A stretch of DNA of 64,000 nt from a virus. How positions within the stretch are numbered: position 1 is the first letter of the stretch; each line of letters begins with the position of its first letter. Location of the stretch: IMG/VR virus record IMGVR_UViG_3300044611_001070, positions 1 through 64,000 of that record. One strand, 5' to 3'. The notes below the pieces were generated by a model. The model saw only the letters and a program-made list of their open reading frames with translations. It had not been told where the DNA came from and made no database searches. This document shows positions 43,203 to 54,521 of the stretch, in pieces. A program made the translations under genes and the position numbers.

Positions 43203-46200
43203 ATGGCGGTAAAAAAATATACGTGTCCACCTCAGTCTCCAAGCGGTCAAGGGACATTTTCTGACAACTTAGTTGGTTTACAACTTGTTGATGGGGGAGG
43301 GTTTACACAAGCAAATTTTGAATTTACCACATCAATTACCGAAAAACAAAATAGAAACTTTTCAATAGGGTCATTTTCAGAACCTATATCTTTAGATACG
43401 TTAAATATTGAAAGTGTTACCGAATCAAGAGTAATACAAGCGAATAACTTTAAAGTTTATCCTAATTTTGATTTATCTCAAGTTACTAACTTTACATTAT
43501 ATGGTTCTTTAGTTAAAAGAATCTCTACTTCTATTTTACATATTATTAATTTCTTTCCTGGTGCATTAGAAATTACATCAGTTTTACCAAATTATAGTAC
43601 AAGTGAAACTGCAACAAACATTCTGTATGATTCGGTTGAGGATGAAACAACATTTGATGTCTATATAAGTTCTTTAAGAAACCCATTTGATATTGATTAT
43701 AGTTCAAATGCCAATAGAAACTTTGAACTACTTGAAATTGAAGTTTCATCTTTAAGGAATTTTACGGTAAATTACCCAAAATATTCATTGTTTATAAATG
43801 GAGGTGAATATCCTTTTATATTCTATAGTCCTTCTAATAATACATCCACTACATTAAGTTTTGTTGTTAAAGGTAACCCATTCTCAGGTAATTCTATATC
43901 TTATGATTCGTTAGTTATTAGACCTAACGATATATACGTCAATAAAACATTCAATGAGGCAATGGATGAGGTTGAACAATTTTTGTTAAACAGGTCTATT
44001 ACTCCGATATATACATCAACATTTACAGTTCCAAAAGAAAATGAAGATGGAACAATTTATTTAACAACCCAAGCAATCACATTTCCTAAAAATGGTCAAT
44101 GGAATTTAGATATATCATCATTAGCGTTTGATAACTATCTTACTACTTTAAATGAATTTGCCGCTAACTTAGATTTATATCGTACTAATTTAATATCACG
44201 TTTTTTAACAACAGGTGCTATTAAAGAATTTGATACTCCTGATCAAAAAATAGAGAAAGTATTACAGATATATGGTAGGAGTTTTGATGAAACAAAAAAG
44301 TTTATATCGGCATTATCAAACATGAATAATGTTAATTACAATATCAAAAATGATATACCGTCTCAGTTGTTAAAAAATTTAGCGATGACATTAGGGTGGG
44401 ATCCAAATATCTCACCAATTACAAATGATCAATTGTTAGATTCTGTATTTAGCCCTGGAAGTAATAATTTTAGTGGTTTGTCGGTTGGTATGACACCTGA
44501 GGAACTTAACTACCAATATTATAGAAACTTAGTTTTAAATTCGGCATACCTTTTTAAATCTAAAGGTACAAGAAAATCTATTGAAATATTATTAAGATTA
44601 ATTGGAGCTCCAGAAGCTTTAATTGAATTTAATGAATATATCTACATTGCGGATCAAAAAATAAATATTGAGGAGTTTAATGGTCAATACGCTCAATTAT
44701 CAGGGGGAACATATACTCAACAATTACCTGTTTTAGATACAACGGATGTATACTCAATACATGGGCAACAATTTACAGGATTTACAACAACAAGTATTAT
44801 AAGTGATGTAAATGTTTACCCTGAAGATTATCCAATAGATGAGTTTGGTTATCCAATGATGCCAACAACAAGTGATTCTTACTACTTCCAAATTGGAGGA
44901 GGTTGGTTTGAATCTACACCACAACATAGGATGCCGGAACAAGTAGATACTACGAATAGTGTTTTTACAGGTGCTAACCCTAATTACCAAACGACATTAT
45001 TACCATTTAACTATGGTGAAGAATATCTACAAAGATATAGAACTTTCCCTTATATGAATTTGGGTTATAAATTACGTAGAATAGTTGATAATAAGAAAAG
45101 TTGGACAGATACTCAAACTGGTTTAAGAACTAATTTTGATGGAAACTTCAACGCATATTATCCTGTTAATAGTGATAAATTAGTTATAAATGTTAAGAAT
45201 GTTGACATATTTATGAATCCGGCTCAAGGGTTGGTTTATGATGTGTGGACTATGTCAAGACAATATAATTACCCAATACCTAATCAAGGGTTAAACTATG
45301 TTGAACCAACACGTTGTAATCCAACACCAAATACTCCATACCCGCAAAGGGGTGGAATTGATTGGACGGTAATCAGCCCAAAACCAAAAGAAAAAACATT
45401 TTTTGAATTTGCTCAAACTTTTTGGCATAATACAATTAATGTTAGAAATAGACAATTTATTACCGATGGTAAGACAGGTGGGTACCCAACCCTTCAATCT
45501 ATCTATTGGAAATACTTAGAATCAGGTCAGGCAATTAATGTCCCTAACGATAATTTTACATATCAAACAATGATTGATTATGTTAATGGTTTGGGTACTT
45601 ATTGGATAAAATTAATTGAACAAATGGTTCCTGCAACCACAATATGGAATACAGGTACCAAATTAGAAAACTCAATTTTCCATAGACAAAAGTTTGTATG
45701 GAGAAGACAAATGGGTTGTCAACTTGTTCTTGTTCCATGTAAACCTTGTTATGCTATCGGACAATTAATACCTGTTGATTGCCCAAGACAAGCTATTGAA
45801 TGTCCTATTTATCCTTGGGGATCTAGTCCAAATGTTAATTCATTTGGGGTTGTTTTAGGGGATGTTTTAACAACATATTTAAATGATAATGGTTATGATT
45901 TAAATAATGATTGTTTAATTAATAGTATAGCATCTGAATGGTATGTTGATGTAAGATTAAATGGTATTCAAATTGTGGATTACAAGTTCTTTGATGGTAA
46001 TGGATATGCCGTTAGTGGAACAAGTTTCCCAACTCAAGTGAATTGGTTAAACGCCCTTTATGATTCACTACCACAAATGATTAATGAAGGTTTATCATAT
46101 AATATTGACGAAACAACAAATATCGTTACTATATATAATAATACTTGTAATACTTGTGAATTATTTAGTAACCAAAGTAATTTGGAATTAAATGTTGGGA

Positions 46201-46229
46201 TAAATTTTCAAATAATATGTAATCAATAA
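43203..46229 (+). CDS. Tail/baseplate protein with gpI-like helical segment
   Basis: The 1008-residue protein has a beta-rich N-terminal region (about 1-260). A helical middle (about 300-480) contains [20 protein letters not shown] followed by [11 protein letters not shown]. This resembles the tail protein I / wedge family, where the helix anchors the fibre network to the baseplate. The C-terminal part is aromatic-rich and contains a Cys-rich stretch (C-K-P-C and C-P-R-Q-A-I-E-C-P near 853-871) that may bind metal or form disulfides after release. It starts one base after the previous stop, and its own stop overlaps the adhesin gene (TAATG). Confidence 0.7.
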   Translation: MAVKKYTCPPQSPSGQGTFSDNLVGLQLVDGGGFTQANFEFTTSITEKQNRNFSIGSFSEPISLDTLNIESVTESRVIQANNFKVYPNFDLSQVTNFTLYGSLVKRISTSILHIINFFPGALEITSVLPNYSTSETATNILYDSVEDETTFDVYISSLRNPFDIDYSSNANRNFELLEIEVSSLRNFTVNYPKYSLFINGGEYPFIFYSPSNNTSTTLSFVVKGNPFSGNSISYDSLVIRPNDIYVNKTFNEAMDEVEQFLLNRSITPIYTSTFTVPKENEDGTIYLTTQAITFPKNGQWNLDISSLAFDNYLTTLNEFAANLDLYRTNLISRFLTTGAIKEFDTPDQKIEKVLQIYGRSFDETKKFISALSNMNNVNYNIKNDIPSQLLKNLAMTLGWDPNISPITNDQLLDSVFSPGSNNFSGLSVGMTPEELNYQYYRNLVLNSAYLFKSKGTRKSIEILLRLIGAPEALIEFNEYIYIADQKINIEEFNGQYAQLSGGTYTQQLPVLDTTDVYSIHGQQFTGFTTTSIISDVNVYPEDYPIDEFGYPMMPTTSDSYYFQIGGGWFESTPQHRMPEQVDTTNSVFTGANPNYQTTLLPFNYGEEYLQRYRTFPYMNLGYKLRRIVDNKKSWTDTQTGLRTNFDGNFNAYYPVNSDKLVINVKNVDIFMNPAQGLVYDVWTMSRQYNYPIPNQGLNYVEPTRCNPTPNTPYPQRGGIDWTVISPKPKEKTFFEFAQTFWHNTINVRNRQFITDGKTGGYPTLQSIYWKYLESGQAINVPNDNFTYQTMIDYVNGLGTYWIKLIEQMVPATTIWNTGTKLENSIFHRQKFVWRRQMGCQLVLVPCKPCYAIGQLIPVDCPRQAIECPIYPWGSSPNVNSFGVVLGDVLTTYLNDNGYDLNNDCLINSIASEWYVDVRLNGIQIVDYKFFDGNGYAVSGTSFPTQVNWLNALYDSLPQMINEGLSYNIDETTNIVTIYNNTCNTCELFSNQSNLELNVGINFQIICNQ

Positions 46230-49200
46230 TGGGTATTATAAATATAAATCAATTTAATATAACAGGAGATTGTACAAATCAAGGGTTAGGTGTTGTAACT
46301 TTTACTGTAACTGGTGATAGTCCTGATTGGTTAGTTATTGAAAGTCCTACCGCTAACCTTAATTTACCCACATCTGGATTAACAACAACAATAATTGATG
46401 TAGGGCCACCAATAATATATAATAATGTCTATTATTATTCAGGTTTAAGTGCGGGTAGTTATTTTTTACAAGTATATGACTCAACATATAGTAATTATGA
46501 GGTTGTAAATTTTAATATATCACCAGGAACCTGCGTATCAATTGAAACTACAAACACTACTTGTGGTTTTGATAACGGAGGCATAACCGCAACAACAGAA
46601 TATTATTATGGTGGTGGTATGGGATCTACTTTTGCTTTATATGATATTGATAATAATTTTATTTCAAGTGGAAGTTCAACAAATACTGAATATGTTTTTC
46701 CTCCTGTTTCTGCTGGAACTTATTATGTTGTTGCGGATGATGGGGGTGGTTGTACAGGTAAATCCGCGTCTTGTATTGTAACAAACTCAATACCTTTTGA
46801 TTATGGTTATTATGTTGTAAATGATGGAAGTTGTATAAATAATGATGGTAGTGGTAAAATATTTTTAACAGGTTTATCTGATCCAAGTTTATACACAGTT
46901 AATTGGTTAACAAGTGTTAATGGACAAACTGGGACAACGGTAACAGGTTTAACTGCAGGTTTATATAACGTACAAGTCACAAATAATGATGGTTGTACTC
47001 TAAGTAAAATAATAACTGTTACTGGTGTAGACCCATTGGGTATTGGTGGTTTTATGACATATCCACCAAGTTGTTTCACTAATGATGGTGAAATAAACAT
47101 AATTGTAACAGGTGGAACCGCGCCATATTATATTGGATGTTCTAATGGTGATAGCGCAATAATATTTAATAATGAGTATACTTTTACAGGTTTATTTTCG
47201 GGGACATACAATTTTAACATAATAGATGCCGGAGTATGTACTGTATCGGGAACAACGTCTATCAACACGGCTAATAGTTTTCAAGTATTAAGTATTAATA
47301 CCACAAATTCAATTTGTAATAATAATTCGGGATCGGTAAATATTACTTTAATTGGGTCAGGATATTACACATATATTTTAACAGATTCATTAAATGATAC
47401 AACAACTTTTGGACCTACTAATAATATAGTACAAGATTTTGATACATTATCTTCAGGTGATTATGATTTGGTAATAACTGATGGTGTATGTACATATGAA
47501 ACTACAATTACAATTGATAATACTGAACTATTTACAATTTCGGCTATTACTCAAAATACTACTTGTGGGTTAAGTAATGGGTCAATACAATTATTAGCAA
47601 GTAGTGGTGGGACATTACCTTATAGTTATCAGATTACAGGATTTCCACCATCCCCAATGTCAACATTTAATAATCTATCTCCTGGAAATTATACTGCCAC
47701 AGTTACAGATCTTGCAGGTTGTAGTCAGACATTAGATTTATATATTAACGATTCATATGGTGTATTATTTGACTTAGTTGTGACTCAACCAACATGCGGG
47801 AATAATGGTGAAATATCAACCTTAATATATGAGGGCAACCCAACATTTACCTATAATTGGAGTCCAAATGTTAATGGTCAAACTGGAACAACTGTAACAT
47901 CATTAAGTGGTGGAACATATAGTTTGGAAATAATTGATTCAAGTGGATGTACAAGTACTGAAACCGTTGTTTTAAATGGGACTAATGTACAAGTAAGTTA
48001 TCAAACATATAATATATGTAATGATAATTTCCAAAATACAGGAATACTTGGTAAAAGAAGTATACAACAAATGTTTGCTGAAGGTTTTAGTGATTTAACA
48101 TATGATGATACTGGATGTATTATTGTTAGTGCAAATTTTATTGCCGACATTACTGTTGATGGAGAAAATACTCAACAATCATTCTACGTTTCTTCAGGAT
48201 TAACTGATTATCCATCTGACTATGAGTGGGGTCAAGCAATTACTGAAACTTTAGAAAGTTATAGTGGTATAAGTAAAGTTGAAATTAATTACTCACTTAA
48301 TCAAATTAAAATATATAATAAATGTGTTGAAATAGATGGGTGTTTACCTGAAACCATTTATTATCTATCTGATGCAAATATTGTGATCAATTTAAAATTG
48401 GAATATAATATTTCTTGTTATCAATGTATTGTAACACCAACACCAACGCCAACACAAACTACAACACAAACATTAACGCCAACACAAACGCCAACACAAA
48501 CGGTAACACAAACATTAACGCCAACACAAACATTAACGCCAACACAAACATTAACACCAACACCAGGATTATCGCCAACACCAACTCCTACTCAAACATT
48601 AACTCAAACGTTAACACCAACTGAGACTCCAACTAATACACCTACTCAAACACCAACAGAAACTCCTACATTAACACCAACTAATACCCCTACGTTAACT
48701 GTAACTAATACTCCTACTCAAACATTAACTCAAACTTTAACTTCTACGCCAACTGAAACCCCTACTCAAACGCCAACTGAAACCCCTACTTCAACACCTA
48801 CATTAACGCCAACTGAGACCCCTACATTAACGCCAACTGAGACGCCAACTAATACTCCTACATTAACTCAAACATTAACACCGACACCTACTCAAACATT
48901 AACTCAAACTGAGACCCCTACTTCAACACCTACTCAAACGCCAACAGAAACACCTACATTAACGCCAACAGAGACGCCAACTAATACTCCTACATTAACT
49001 CAAACATTAACACCAACTGAAAGTCCAACAAATACTCCTACTCAAACACCAACTCCAACACCAACACCAACACAATTTAGTCAAATTAAATGTAATGAAG
49101 GAACTATACCAAAGGACGTCGTATACTCATATTACTCATGTTGTTACCCTTACGGACAAATAAGTGGAACAACTGGAGGAAGTCCGATAACTGTATGTTA

Positions 49201-49516
49201 TAACTCTTATTCTGCTACTACAAATGTTACCATAGTTTCACCTGAAGTAATATGTGATACATCAGGATTAACTAGTTGTTGTGAAATTCAATTGGGTTAC
49301 AGTCTACTTATTCCATCCCCACCTTGTAATGTAGGTTCTTTAACGACATACTATATAAGTAGCTCTTGTCTTGCAACTAGTTGTGATTTGAGTGGTGCGT
49401 TTGCAATATACACAGATGAATATTGTACTATACTCGCAGATGACGGGACTTATTCAGATAATAGTAACTATGGTTCACAAAATAGTGGAGTTTTTACTTT
49501 TAATGGACCATGTTAA
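46229..49516 (+). CDS. Tail fibre/adhesin with SprB-type repeats and Pro-Thr stalk
   Basis: A 1095-residue exposed fibre. Residues about 10-590 contain about seven SprB-like units (T-x-C-x-x-x-x-G-x-I, then [13 protein letters not shown]-type endings such as [16 protein letters not shown]), a repeat named after the Flavobacterium gliding adhesin. A joining domain (about 590-730) precedes a 215-residue Pro-Thr-Gln-Leu repeat (about 735-949, e.g. TPTQTLTPT). This leads to a Cys-rich C-terminal domain (about 950-1095, with Y-S-C-C-Y-P and S-C-C-E), probably the receptor-binding tip. Disulfides are possible after release. The stalk repeat is inverted relative to a similar one at 55.4-55.8 kb. Confidence 0.85.
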   Translation: MGIININQFNITGDCTNQGLGVVTFTVTGDSPDWLVIESPTANLNLPTSGLTTTIIDVGPPIIYNNVYYYSGLSAGSYFLQVYDSTYSNYEVVNFNISPGTCVSIETTNTTCGFDNGGITATTEYYYGGGMGSTFALYDIDNNFISSGSSTNTEYVFPPVSAGTYYVVADDGGGCTGKSASCIVTNSIPFDYGYYVVNDGSCINNDGSGKIFLTGLSDPSLYTVNWLTSVNGQTGTTVTGLTAGLYNVQVTNNDGCTLSKIITVTGVDPLGIGGFMTYPPSCFTNDGEINIIVTGGTAPYYIGCSNGDSAIIFNNEYTFTGLFSGTYNFNIIDAGVCTVSGTTSINTANSFQVLSINTTNSICNNNSGSVNITLIGSGYYTYILTDSLNDTTTFGPTNNIVQDFDTLSSGDYDLVITDGVCTYETTITIDNTELFTISAITQNTTCGLSNGSIQLLASSGGTLPYSYQITGFPPSPMSTFNNLSPGNYTATVTDLAGCSQTLDLYINDSYGVLFDLVVTQPTCGNNGEISTLIYEGNPTFTYNWSPNVNGQTGTTVTSLSGGTYSLEIIDSSGCTSTETVVLNGTNVQVSYQTYNICNDNFQNTGILGKRSIQQMFAEGFSDLTYDDTGCIIVSANFIADITVDGENTQQSFYVSSGLTDYPSDYEWGQAITETLESYSGISKVEINYSLNQIKIYNKCVEIDGCLPETIYYLSDANIVINLKLEYNISCYQCIVTPTPTPTQTTTQTLTPTQTPTQTVTQTLTPTQTLTPTQTLTPTPGLSPTPTPTQTLTQTLTPTETPTNTPTQTPTETPTLTPTNTPTLTVTNTPTQTLTQTLTSTPTETPTQTPTETPTSTPTLTPTETPTLTPTETPTNTPTLTQTLTPTPTQTLTQTETPTSTPTQTPTETPTLTPTETPTNTPTLTQTLTPTESPTNTPTQTPTPTPTPTQFSQIKCNEGTIPKDVVYSYYSCCYPYGQISGTTGGSPITVCYNSYSATTNVTIVSPEVICDTSGLTSCCEIQLGYSLLIPSPPCNVGSLTTYYISSSCLATSCDLSGAFAIYTDEYCTILADDGTYSDNSNYGSQNSGVFTFNGPC
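48433..49074 (+). repeat. Pro-Thr-Gln-Leu coding repeat (fibre stalk)
   Basis: Degenerate short tandem repeat built of units like ACA CCA ACT CAA ACA TTA. The 19-mer CTCCTACTCAAACATTAAC occurs exactly at 48585-48603 and 48711-48729. The same 19-mer occurs in inverse orientation at 55521-55539 and 55557-55575. Confidence 0.92.
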
Positions 49517-49529
49517 AAATATAATTAAA

Positions 49530-49537
49530 TATTTATA
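49530..49537 (+). promoter_or_regulatory. TATTTATA motif, candidate late promoter
   Basis: TATTTATA 13 bases after the adhesin stop and 74 bases before the glycosyltransferase-like ATG. The remaining gap is very AT-rich and has no other gene. Confidence 0.45.
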
Positions 49538-49611
49538 ATGGAGTAATTTCATTATCAAAACCTTATTAAAATAAAATTCACTTTTATATATTATATAATA
49601 TATTTTAATAT

Positions 49612-50586
49612 ATGGAAAATATTCTTTTTGTAACCGCACAACCTGACGTACCTTATTTTCATTGGCAAGTAAAATTATATACACATAATTTTATTGAGAA
49701 AGGAATTAAACCTTGTCAGATCCATGTTATTTTTGGTTTACAAAAAAAACAACAACCATCAAAAGGAGCATTAGAATTATGTGATTATGGGTATAATGTT
49801 CATTTCTACGATGACGACAGAGATAAAAAATCTTATATACCAAGTATTAAACCATATTTAATTTACCAATGGCTAAAAGAATATCCCGAAAACGGGAAGT
49901 TATTTTTTTTACACGATTCTGATATTATATTCAATAGATTACCTGATTTTGATAAATTATTAAATGATAATATTTCTTATTTATCTGATACAATAGGGTA
50001 TATTGGTTACAACTACATTAAAGATTGTTGTGATAGATATGAGAAACAACACCCATCATCAAACAAAGAACAATTATTTCAAGAAATGGCCGACATAATT
50101 GGAATTGATGTTGATTTAATTAAACAAAACCAAGAAAATTCGGGTGGAGGTCAATACCTAATCAAAAATACGGATCCACTATTATGGGCTAAGATTTATG
50201 ATGATTGTACACCATTATATAACCAAATGTTAGATTATCAAAAAAGATTTCCAATTAACCCTGGTCAAATACAATTTTGGACTGCAGAAATGTGGTCATT
50301 ATTATGGAATATGTGGAATTCTGGATATAAGACAAAAATAACAAATGAATTTGATTTTTCTTGGGCAACTGATGATATTGATATTTATAATGAAAAACCA
50401 ATATTACATATGGCAGGTGTAACTGATAATTTAAAAACTACAAAATTTTATAAGGGAGATTTTATAAACAGGAATCCGATTGAGGATTTAATAAATGATA
50501 ATAATTTCTTTAATTATGTGGATAAAAATAGTTCCACAATTAAATATATTGAAGTAATGAAGTCATTTTTGGAAAAAAATAAATAA
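49612..50586 (+). CDS. Glycosyltransferase-like protein (HPAT/SGT-type GT-A fold)
   Basis: A 324-residue soluble protein. It starts with a Rossmann-like strand NILFVTAQPDVPYFHWQ, then a K-P-Y-L-I-Y-Q-W segment. FFLHDSDIIF at about 97-106 holds a D-x-D motif as in GT-A sugar-nucleotide transferases. Further blocks are NSGGGQYLIKN, then TAEMWSLLWNMWNSGYKTK and P-I-L-H-M-A-G-V. This arrangement recalls plant-type hydroxyproline/serine O-glycosyltransferases (HPAT, SGT), as remembered, not searched. Such enzymes add sugars to Hyp or Ser/Thr of Pro-rich proteins. The gene lies between two fibre genes rich in Thr and Pro, so fibre glycosylation is a natural hypothesis; a capsule-modifying role is the alternative. 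Confidence 0.65.
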   Translation: MENILFVTAQPDVPYFHWQVKLYTHNFIEKGIKPCQIHVIFGLQKKQQPSKGALELCDYGYNVHFYDDDRDKKSYIPSIKPYLIYQWLKEYPENGKLFFLHDSDIIFNRLPDFDKLLNDNISYLSDTIGYIGYNYIKDCCDRYEKQHPSSNKEQLFQEMADIIGIDVDLIKQNQENSGGGQYLIKNTDPLLWAKIYDDCTPLYNQMLDYQKRFPINPGQIQFWTAEMWSLLWNMWNSGYKTKITNEFDFSWATDDIDIYNEKPILHMAGVTDNLKTTKFYKGDFINRNPIEDLINDNNFFNYVDKNSSTIKYIEVMKSFLEKNK

Positions 50587-50591
50587 CTGAT

Positions 50592-50599
50592 TATTTATT
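50592..50599 (+). promoter_or_regulatory. TATTTATT motif, candidate late promoter
   Basis: TATTTATT only 4 bases before the ATG at 50604, in a 17-base gap. A leaderless mRNA would result if it is a -10 type element. Confidence 0.45.
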
Positions 50600-50603
50600 A
50601 GTA

Positions 50604-51923
50604 ATGGCAACTAAACCGATATCAATTAAACCTGCAAATGAATGTGAAGTATTAACTCTATTTCCAATGGTGTTAATATGTAATAATACAAATCCAAGTA
50701 CATTAGAATCGTGTGATGGGTCAATTAGCCTTATGGTTAGTGGTGGTACACCACCATATGAAATTAATTGGGAACAAGGTGGATATGGACAAACAATAGA
50801 TAATCTTACTTATGGTGATTATCCCGTAACTGTGGTTGATTCTTATGGTGATTTTACGGCAACTACAATATGTAGTTTAATTCCTGAGACAACAACAACT
50901 TCTACAAGTACCACAACAACAACTACTTTACCTGCTTATAGTGGTTTATGTATGAATATTATTGATACAATTGGAGCTAATTCTGAAATACATCAATTTT
51001 TATTTAATGGATATTTAAATGGTATGCCTACTTGGATATCTGATGATAATTTATATAACATATATTGGAGTACAGGAACAACAAGCCAATGGTTAGTTGA
51101 TGGATGGACTAATGGTATTATATATAATTCAAATACATCTACACCTCCATTAACGGGATGGCAATTTTTAGGTGGGGATTGTTTAGGGTCATATATAATT
51201 ACTGTATTGGAAGGAGATTGTGTAAATAATGTTATAATAAATTTATCTATAAATGTTAATTCCCCAACCTGTGGTAATAATGGTAGTATTATTGTTACGG
51301 CAAATGGAGGATCACCAGCTTACCAATATTCAATTAATGGTGGAACAACTTATCAGTCTAGTCCAGTATTTACTAATCTATTACAAGGTATATATGTTGT
51401 TAAGGTTAAAGATTCAAATAATATAACAACAACACAAACTGTTACATTATTAGCTCCACCTCCTAATCAAACATATCAATTAAAATTAACTTTAACTGGA
51501 CCTAATTCATTTGATATAACTGTAAACCCAACATTACCTAGTGGAGCTTATATTACTTTTGATTTAAAACATAATAGTGTATTTAAAGTGGCACCTTCAC
51601 CAACCGCCGCTTTATATGATAATATAGTTACTGTTAATGTTAATGGTTCTCCAATAGCAACACCATCGCCTATGTTAAGTACAAGTACTACGTTTAATCC
51701 TTGTAATTCTGGATCAATATATAATAATACAAATGTCACTACTTGGAATACCTTATTATTTAATTCAACAACAATAATAAATGGTAGTTTTACAAATACT
51801 ATAAACCCAATAACACCTTTAGTTACCTGTTATTCAGTTAACGGGACAACTAAATTATTTATGACAAATGTTATATTAAATAATTGTAATTGTTGTAATG
51901 TTACAATTATAAATCCATCATAA
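50604..51923 (+). CDS. Tail fibre protein with SprB-type repeats and Thr linker
   Basis: The 439-residue protein begins with one SprB-like unit (CDGSISLMVSGGTPPYEINW, about 36-55, then G-D-Y-P-V-T-V-V-D). A poly-Thr/Ser linker TTTTSTSTTTTTTLP follows near 95-109. A middle domain precedes a second unit (PTCGNNGSIIVTANGGSPAY, about 219-238) with the ending Y-V-V-K-V-K-D. The C-terminal domain is beta-like and ends in a small Cys cluster C-N-C-C. It is exposed fibre material like the 46-kb adhesin. There is no membrane segment. Confidence 0.8.
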   Translation: MATKPISIKPANECEVLTLFPMVLICNNTNPSTLESCDGSISLMVSGGTPPYEINWEQGGYGQTIDNLTYGDYPVTVVDSYGDFTATTICSLIPETTTTSTSTTTTTTLPAYSGLCMNIIDTIGANSEIHQFLFNGYLNGMPTWISDDNLYNIYWSTGTTSQWLVDGWTNGIIYNSNTSTPPLTGWQFLGGDCLGSYIITVLEGDCVNNVIINLSINVNSPTCGNNGSIIVTANGGSPAYQYSINGGTTYQSSPVFTNLLQGIYVVKVKDSNNITTTQTVTLLAPPPNQTYQLKLTLTGPNSFDITVNPTLPSGAYITFDLKHNSVFKVAPSPTAALYDNIVTVNVNGSPIATPSPMLSTSTTFNPCNSGSIYNNTNVTTWNTLLFNSTTIINGSFTNTINPITPLVTCYSVNGTTKLFMTNVILNNCNCCNVTIINPS

Positions 51924-51941
51924 TAAAATTGAGTAATAAAC

Positions 51942-51949
51942 TATTTATT
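51942..51949 (+). promoter_or_regulatory. TATTTATT motif, candidate late promoter
   Basis: TATTTATT ends 6 bases before the ATG at 51956, in a 32-base gap. Confidence 0.45.
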
Positions 51950-51955
51950 GATTAA

Positions 51956-54469
51956 ATGAGTTATATATTAAAAAATACATCAGGGTTGGTTAGTACTAGA
52001 ATTACTGACACCGGAAGGTTAAAATTATCACAAGGTAATTTTAATATATCCTATTTCCAAATTGGAGATAGTGAAGTGTCATATAATGAATTACCAAACA
52101 CTTATAATCAATCAAATAGTGTTGTTTTAGAACCAAGTTTTAATAGTCAAAATAATGCTGGATCTCCTGAATCAAACAAACAAAATATTAAATACCCATA
52201 TTATGTTGATGACAATAATATTAATACATATGGTATACCATTTATGGATTCTGTTATTGAACCTGTTTATAATAGAGCCCCACTAAGAGGATTTTTCACA
52301 GGTAATACAACTGCATCAACAATTAATTATAGTGCATTTACTGGGTCAAAATATGTTGTCACATCCAATTATATTGTTGATATGTCAACATTAGATGGGT
52401 CAAATCAAATAACAATTATTCAAGACATATGTGACCCAACAAATACCAATAAACCTGGTGTTGGAGATTTTATTACAATATATTATGATGGTTTAGCAAA
52501 GTATGATTGTTCTTGTGTTAATTTACCGACACCAACACCAACGGCAACAATAGGTACTACACCAACATTAACTAATACTCCCACTGTGTCAAATACTAAT
52601 CTTGACCCGTGTGCGTCACCAACACCAACTCCAACTCCATCGGCAACACCTTGTTTGACACCATCAAACAAACCTGTTTGTCCTATACCACCTGATCCAT
52701 CATGTGTTAAACCTGTTCACTCATGTTTTCCTATCTTAACTTATAGAATTATTGATATTTGTGAGAACAATGTGACTTTGGATAGACCAACACCAAATTA
52801 TATTGGTTTAAGTACGTATTGTTTTGGTAGAGTATTGGTATATCCACCGAATATGACAACAATATATGATAGTATCACACCTAGACCACATTGGAATGAT
52901 GATGTTATTAATTTTGAGTCAATTTGTGATATTGATCAGTTTGATGTGAAAGTATGGAATATGAATATTCCGTGGACTGAAAGTCCTGCAGGATTAAGAT
53001 CTACTGAGTATGAAGATTATACGTATTTTGGTTCTATTGATTATATTGGTAGTAAAGAATATTTTGGATATAATTCTACATCAGGACAGACTGATACAAG
53101 TTATGTGTATTATTATAACTCATTTGATGAAATTGTTCAGGTTAAACCTGAGGAACAGAAGGCAATTGCAATTATACATTATACAAATCAAACTATAGAT
53201 TTCTTCTATGGTGAGAAATTTGCGTTAGAACCGTATAACAATTCAAACCCTGATGATACAACAGGACAAGCAAGAAACTTTAAATTACATATGCCAACAT
53301 TAATGTGGCATAAAAATCCTGAGTGTTGTTATGGTCAAACATTTTGGGTTGATCCTCCGGGATTTGATGGAAAAGATTTATTCCAAGTTCAATATATTAA
53401 GTCAACTAAGAATACTGATATGAATCAACCTGGTATTCGTTATTATCACTTGTGGGACACTAATGCAAATGCAGATGGATTACCAAGTAGAGTTGGTAAA
53501 GTATTCCCTGATAGTAAATTAATTATTATTGATGATGAGGAAATTATTGCGGCGTTATCATACAAGTCAAATAGAAACTGGACGTTAACGGCACCACAGG
53601 TGTCTTTAATAACTCCTAACACTTGTGGTTTAACTACCGCAACTACTGAAGGTATTTTAACAGGTAGTAGTGAAACTATGTTTGTTACTTATAGATTAAG
53701 TAATCCTTACAATTTTACTAATTCACTACATTCTAACTATTATTCTAAAATAACTGGTAATAATAATGATTGTAATCCTGACACATCTAAAAATGTGGCG
53801 GTTAGATTTGGTGCCGAGTTTAAATGTTTAACACAACCTGGATATAGTCCGATAACAACAACTACCACATATCCTTTATTAACAACGACTACAACTTATT
53901 TACCATTAACAACTACCACAACAACACATTGTCCAATTACTTGTGATACACCTAATGGATTCTTTGCAACTAACTTCCAAGTAATAGCACAAAAAGTGGT
54001 AACAGGACAAAGACCTGATCCATCTAAATGGAAAGTTATTGACTACACTAGTTCGTTATCAACAACAACAATAAATGGGTATATAACTGAAGAAGGTTTA
54101 ACTGGAACAACATTTGTTATTACTCCTGATCTTTATAATAATGCACCATATTATAATCTTAATAATTTCATTCCATTAACACCACTTGGTACTACCACAC
54201 CTAATCTTAATTTTGGTGATGAGTACTTTTTCTACGGAGCATTTGAAAGTGATATACAGGCAACAATTTATGAGATGAGGTATAAAGTAAATTTAAGTTT
54301 TGCTGAATTTCAAACCACAACAAATCCTACATGGAAAAAAGGATCTAATTCTTATGTCACTGAGATTGCGTTACTTGATAGTAATAAAGATGTTATGGTT
54401 GTTTCTAAGATGCAATCACCTGTGTTAAGACAAGGTATACAACAGTTCGTAGTTAAGTTAGATTTGTAA
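51956..54469 (+). CDS. Tail fibre/connector protein with Pro-Thr and Thr linkers
   Basis: The 837-residue protein has an N-terminal module STRITDTGRLKLSQGNFNIS (about 13-32), followed by Y-F-Q-I-G-D-S-E. I know this type from the start of tail proteins in large Bacteroidota phages. A Pro-Thr linker (about 195-240, with TPTPTPSATPC) and Cys-rich stretch lead to a large beta domain (about 250-620). Poly-Thr linkers (ITTTTTYPLLTTTTTYLP) lie near 635-655, and a C-terminal domain ends in a strand-rich R-Q-G-I-Q-Q-F-V-V-K. It follows the SprB-type fibre gene and precedes the resolvase, so it is the last plus-strand fibre gene. Confidence 0.7.
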   Translation: MSYILKNTSGLVSTRITDTGRLKLSQGNFNISYFQIGDSEVSYNELPNTYNQSNSVVLEPSFNSQNNAGSPESNKQNIKYPYYVDDNNINTYGIPFMDSVIEPVYNRAPLRGFFTGNTTASTINYSAFTGSKYVVTSNYIVDMSTLDGSNQITIIQDICDPTNTNKPGVGDFITIYYDGLAKYDCSCVNLPTPTPTATIGTTPTLTNTPTVSNTNLDPCASPTPTPTPSATPCLTPSNKPVCPIPPDPSCVKPVHSCFPILTYRIIDICENNVTLDRPTPNYIGLSTYCFGRVLVYPPNMTTIYDSITPRPHWNDDVINFESICDIDQFDVKVWNMNIPWTESPAGLRSTEYEDYTYFGSIDYIGSKEYFGYNSTSGQTDTSYVYYYNSFDEIVQVKPEEQKAIAIIHYTNQTIDFFYGEKFALEPYNNSNPDDTTGQARNFKLHMPTLMWHKNPECCYGQTFWVDPPGFDGKDLFQVQYIKSTKNTDMNQPGIRYYHLWDTNANADGLPSRVGKVFPDSKLIIIDDEEIIAALSYKSNRNWTLTAPQVSLITPNTCGLTTATTEGILTGSSETMFVTYRLSNPYNFTNSLHSNYYSKITGNNNDCNPDTSKNVAVRFGAEFKCLTQPGYSPITTTTTYPLLTTTTTYLPLTTTTTTHCPITCDTPNGFFATNFQVIAQKVVTGQRPDPSKWKVIDYTSSLSTTTINGYITEEGLTGTTFVITPDLYNNAPYYNLNNFIPLTPLGTTTPNLNFGDEYFFYGAFESDIQATIYEMRYKVNLSFAEFQTTTNPTWKKGSNSYVTEIALLDSNKDVMVVSKMQSPVLRQGIQQFVVKLDL

Positions 54470-54521
54470 AAAACTTTAGTTTTAACATCTTACTATTATA
54501 TTATAATAAAACAATCTTTTT

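Noticed and set aside
48415-48624. Plus-strand frame of Asn-Ala-Asn-Thr units
   Set aside because: Out-of-phase reading of the Pro-Thr stalk repeat in the adhesin gene.
48433-49074. CRISPR-like look of short regular repeats
   Set aside because: Units are degenerate, coding, have no constant spacer length and sit within a long open frame; no cas gene is near.
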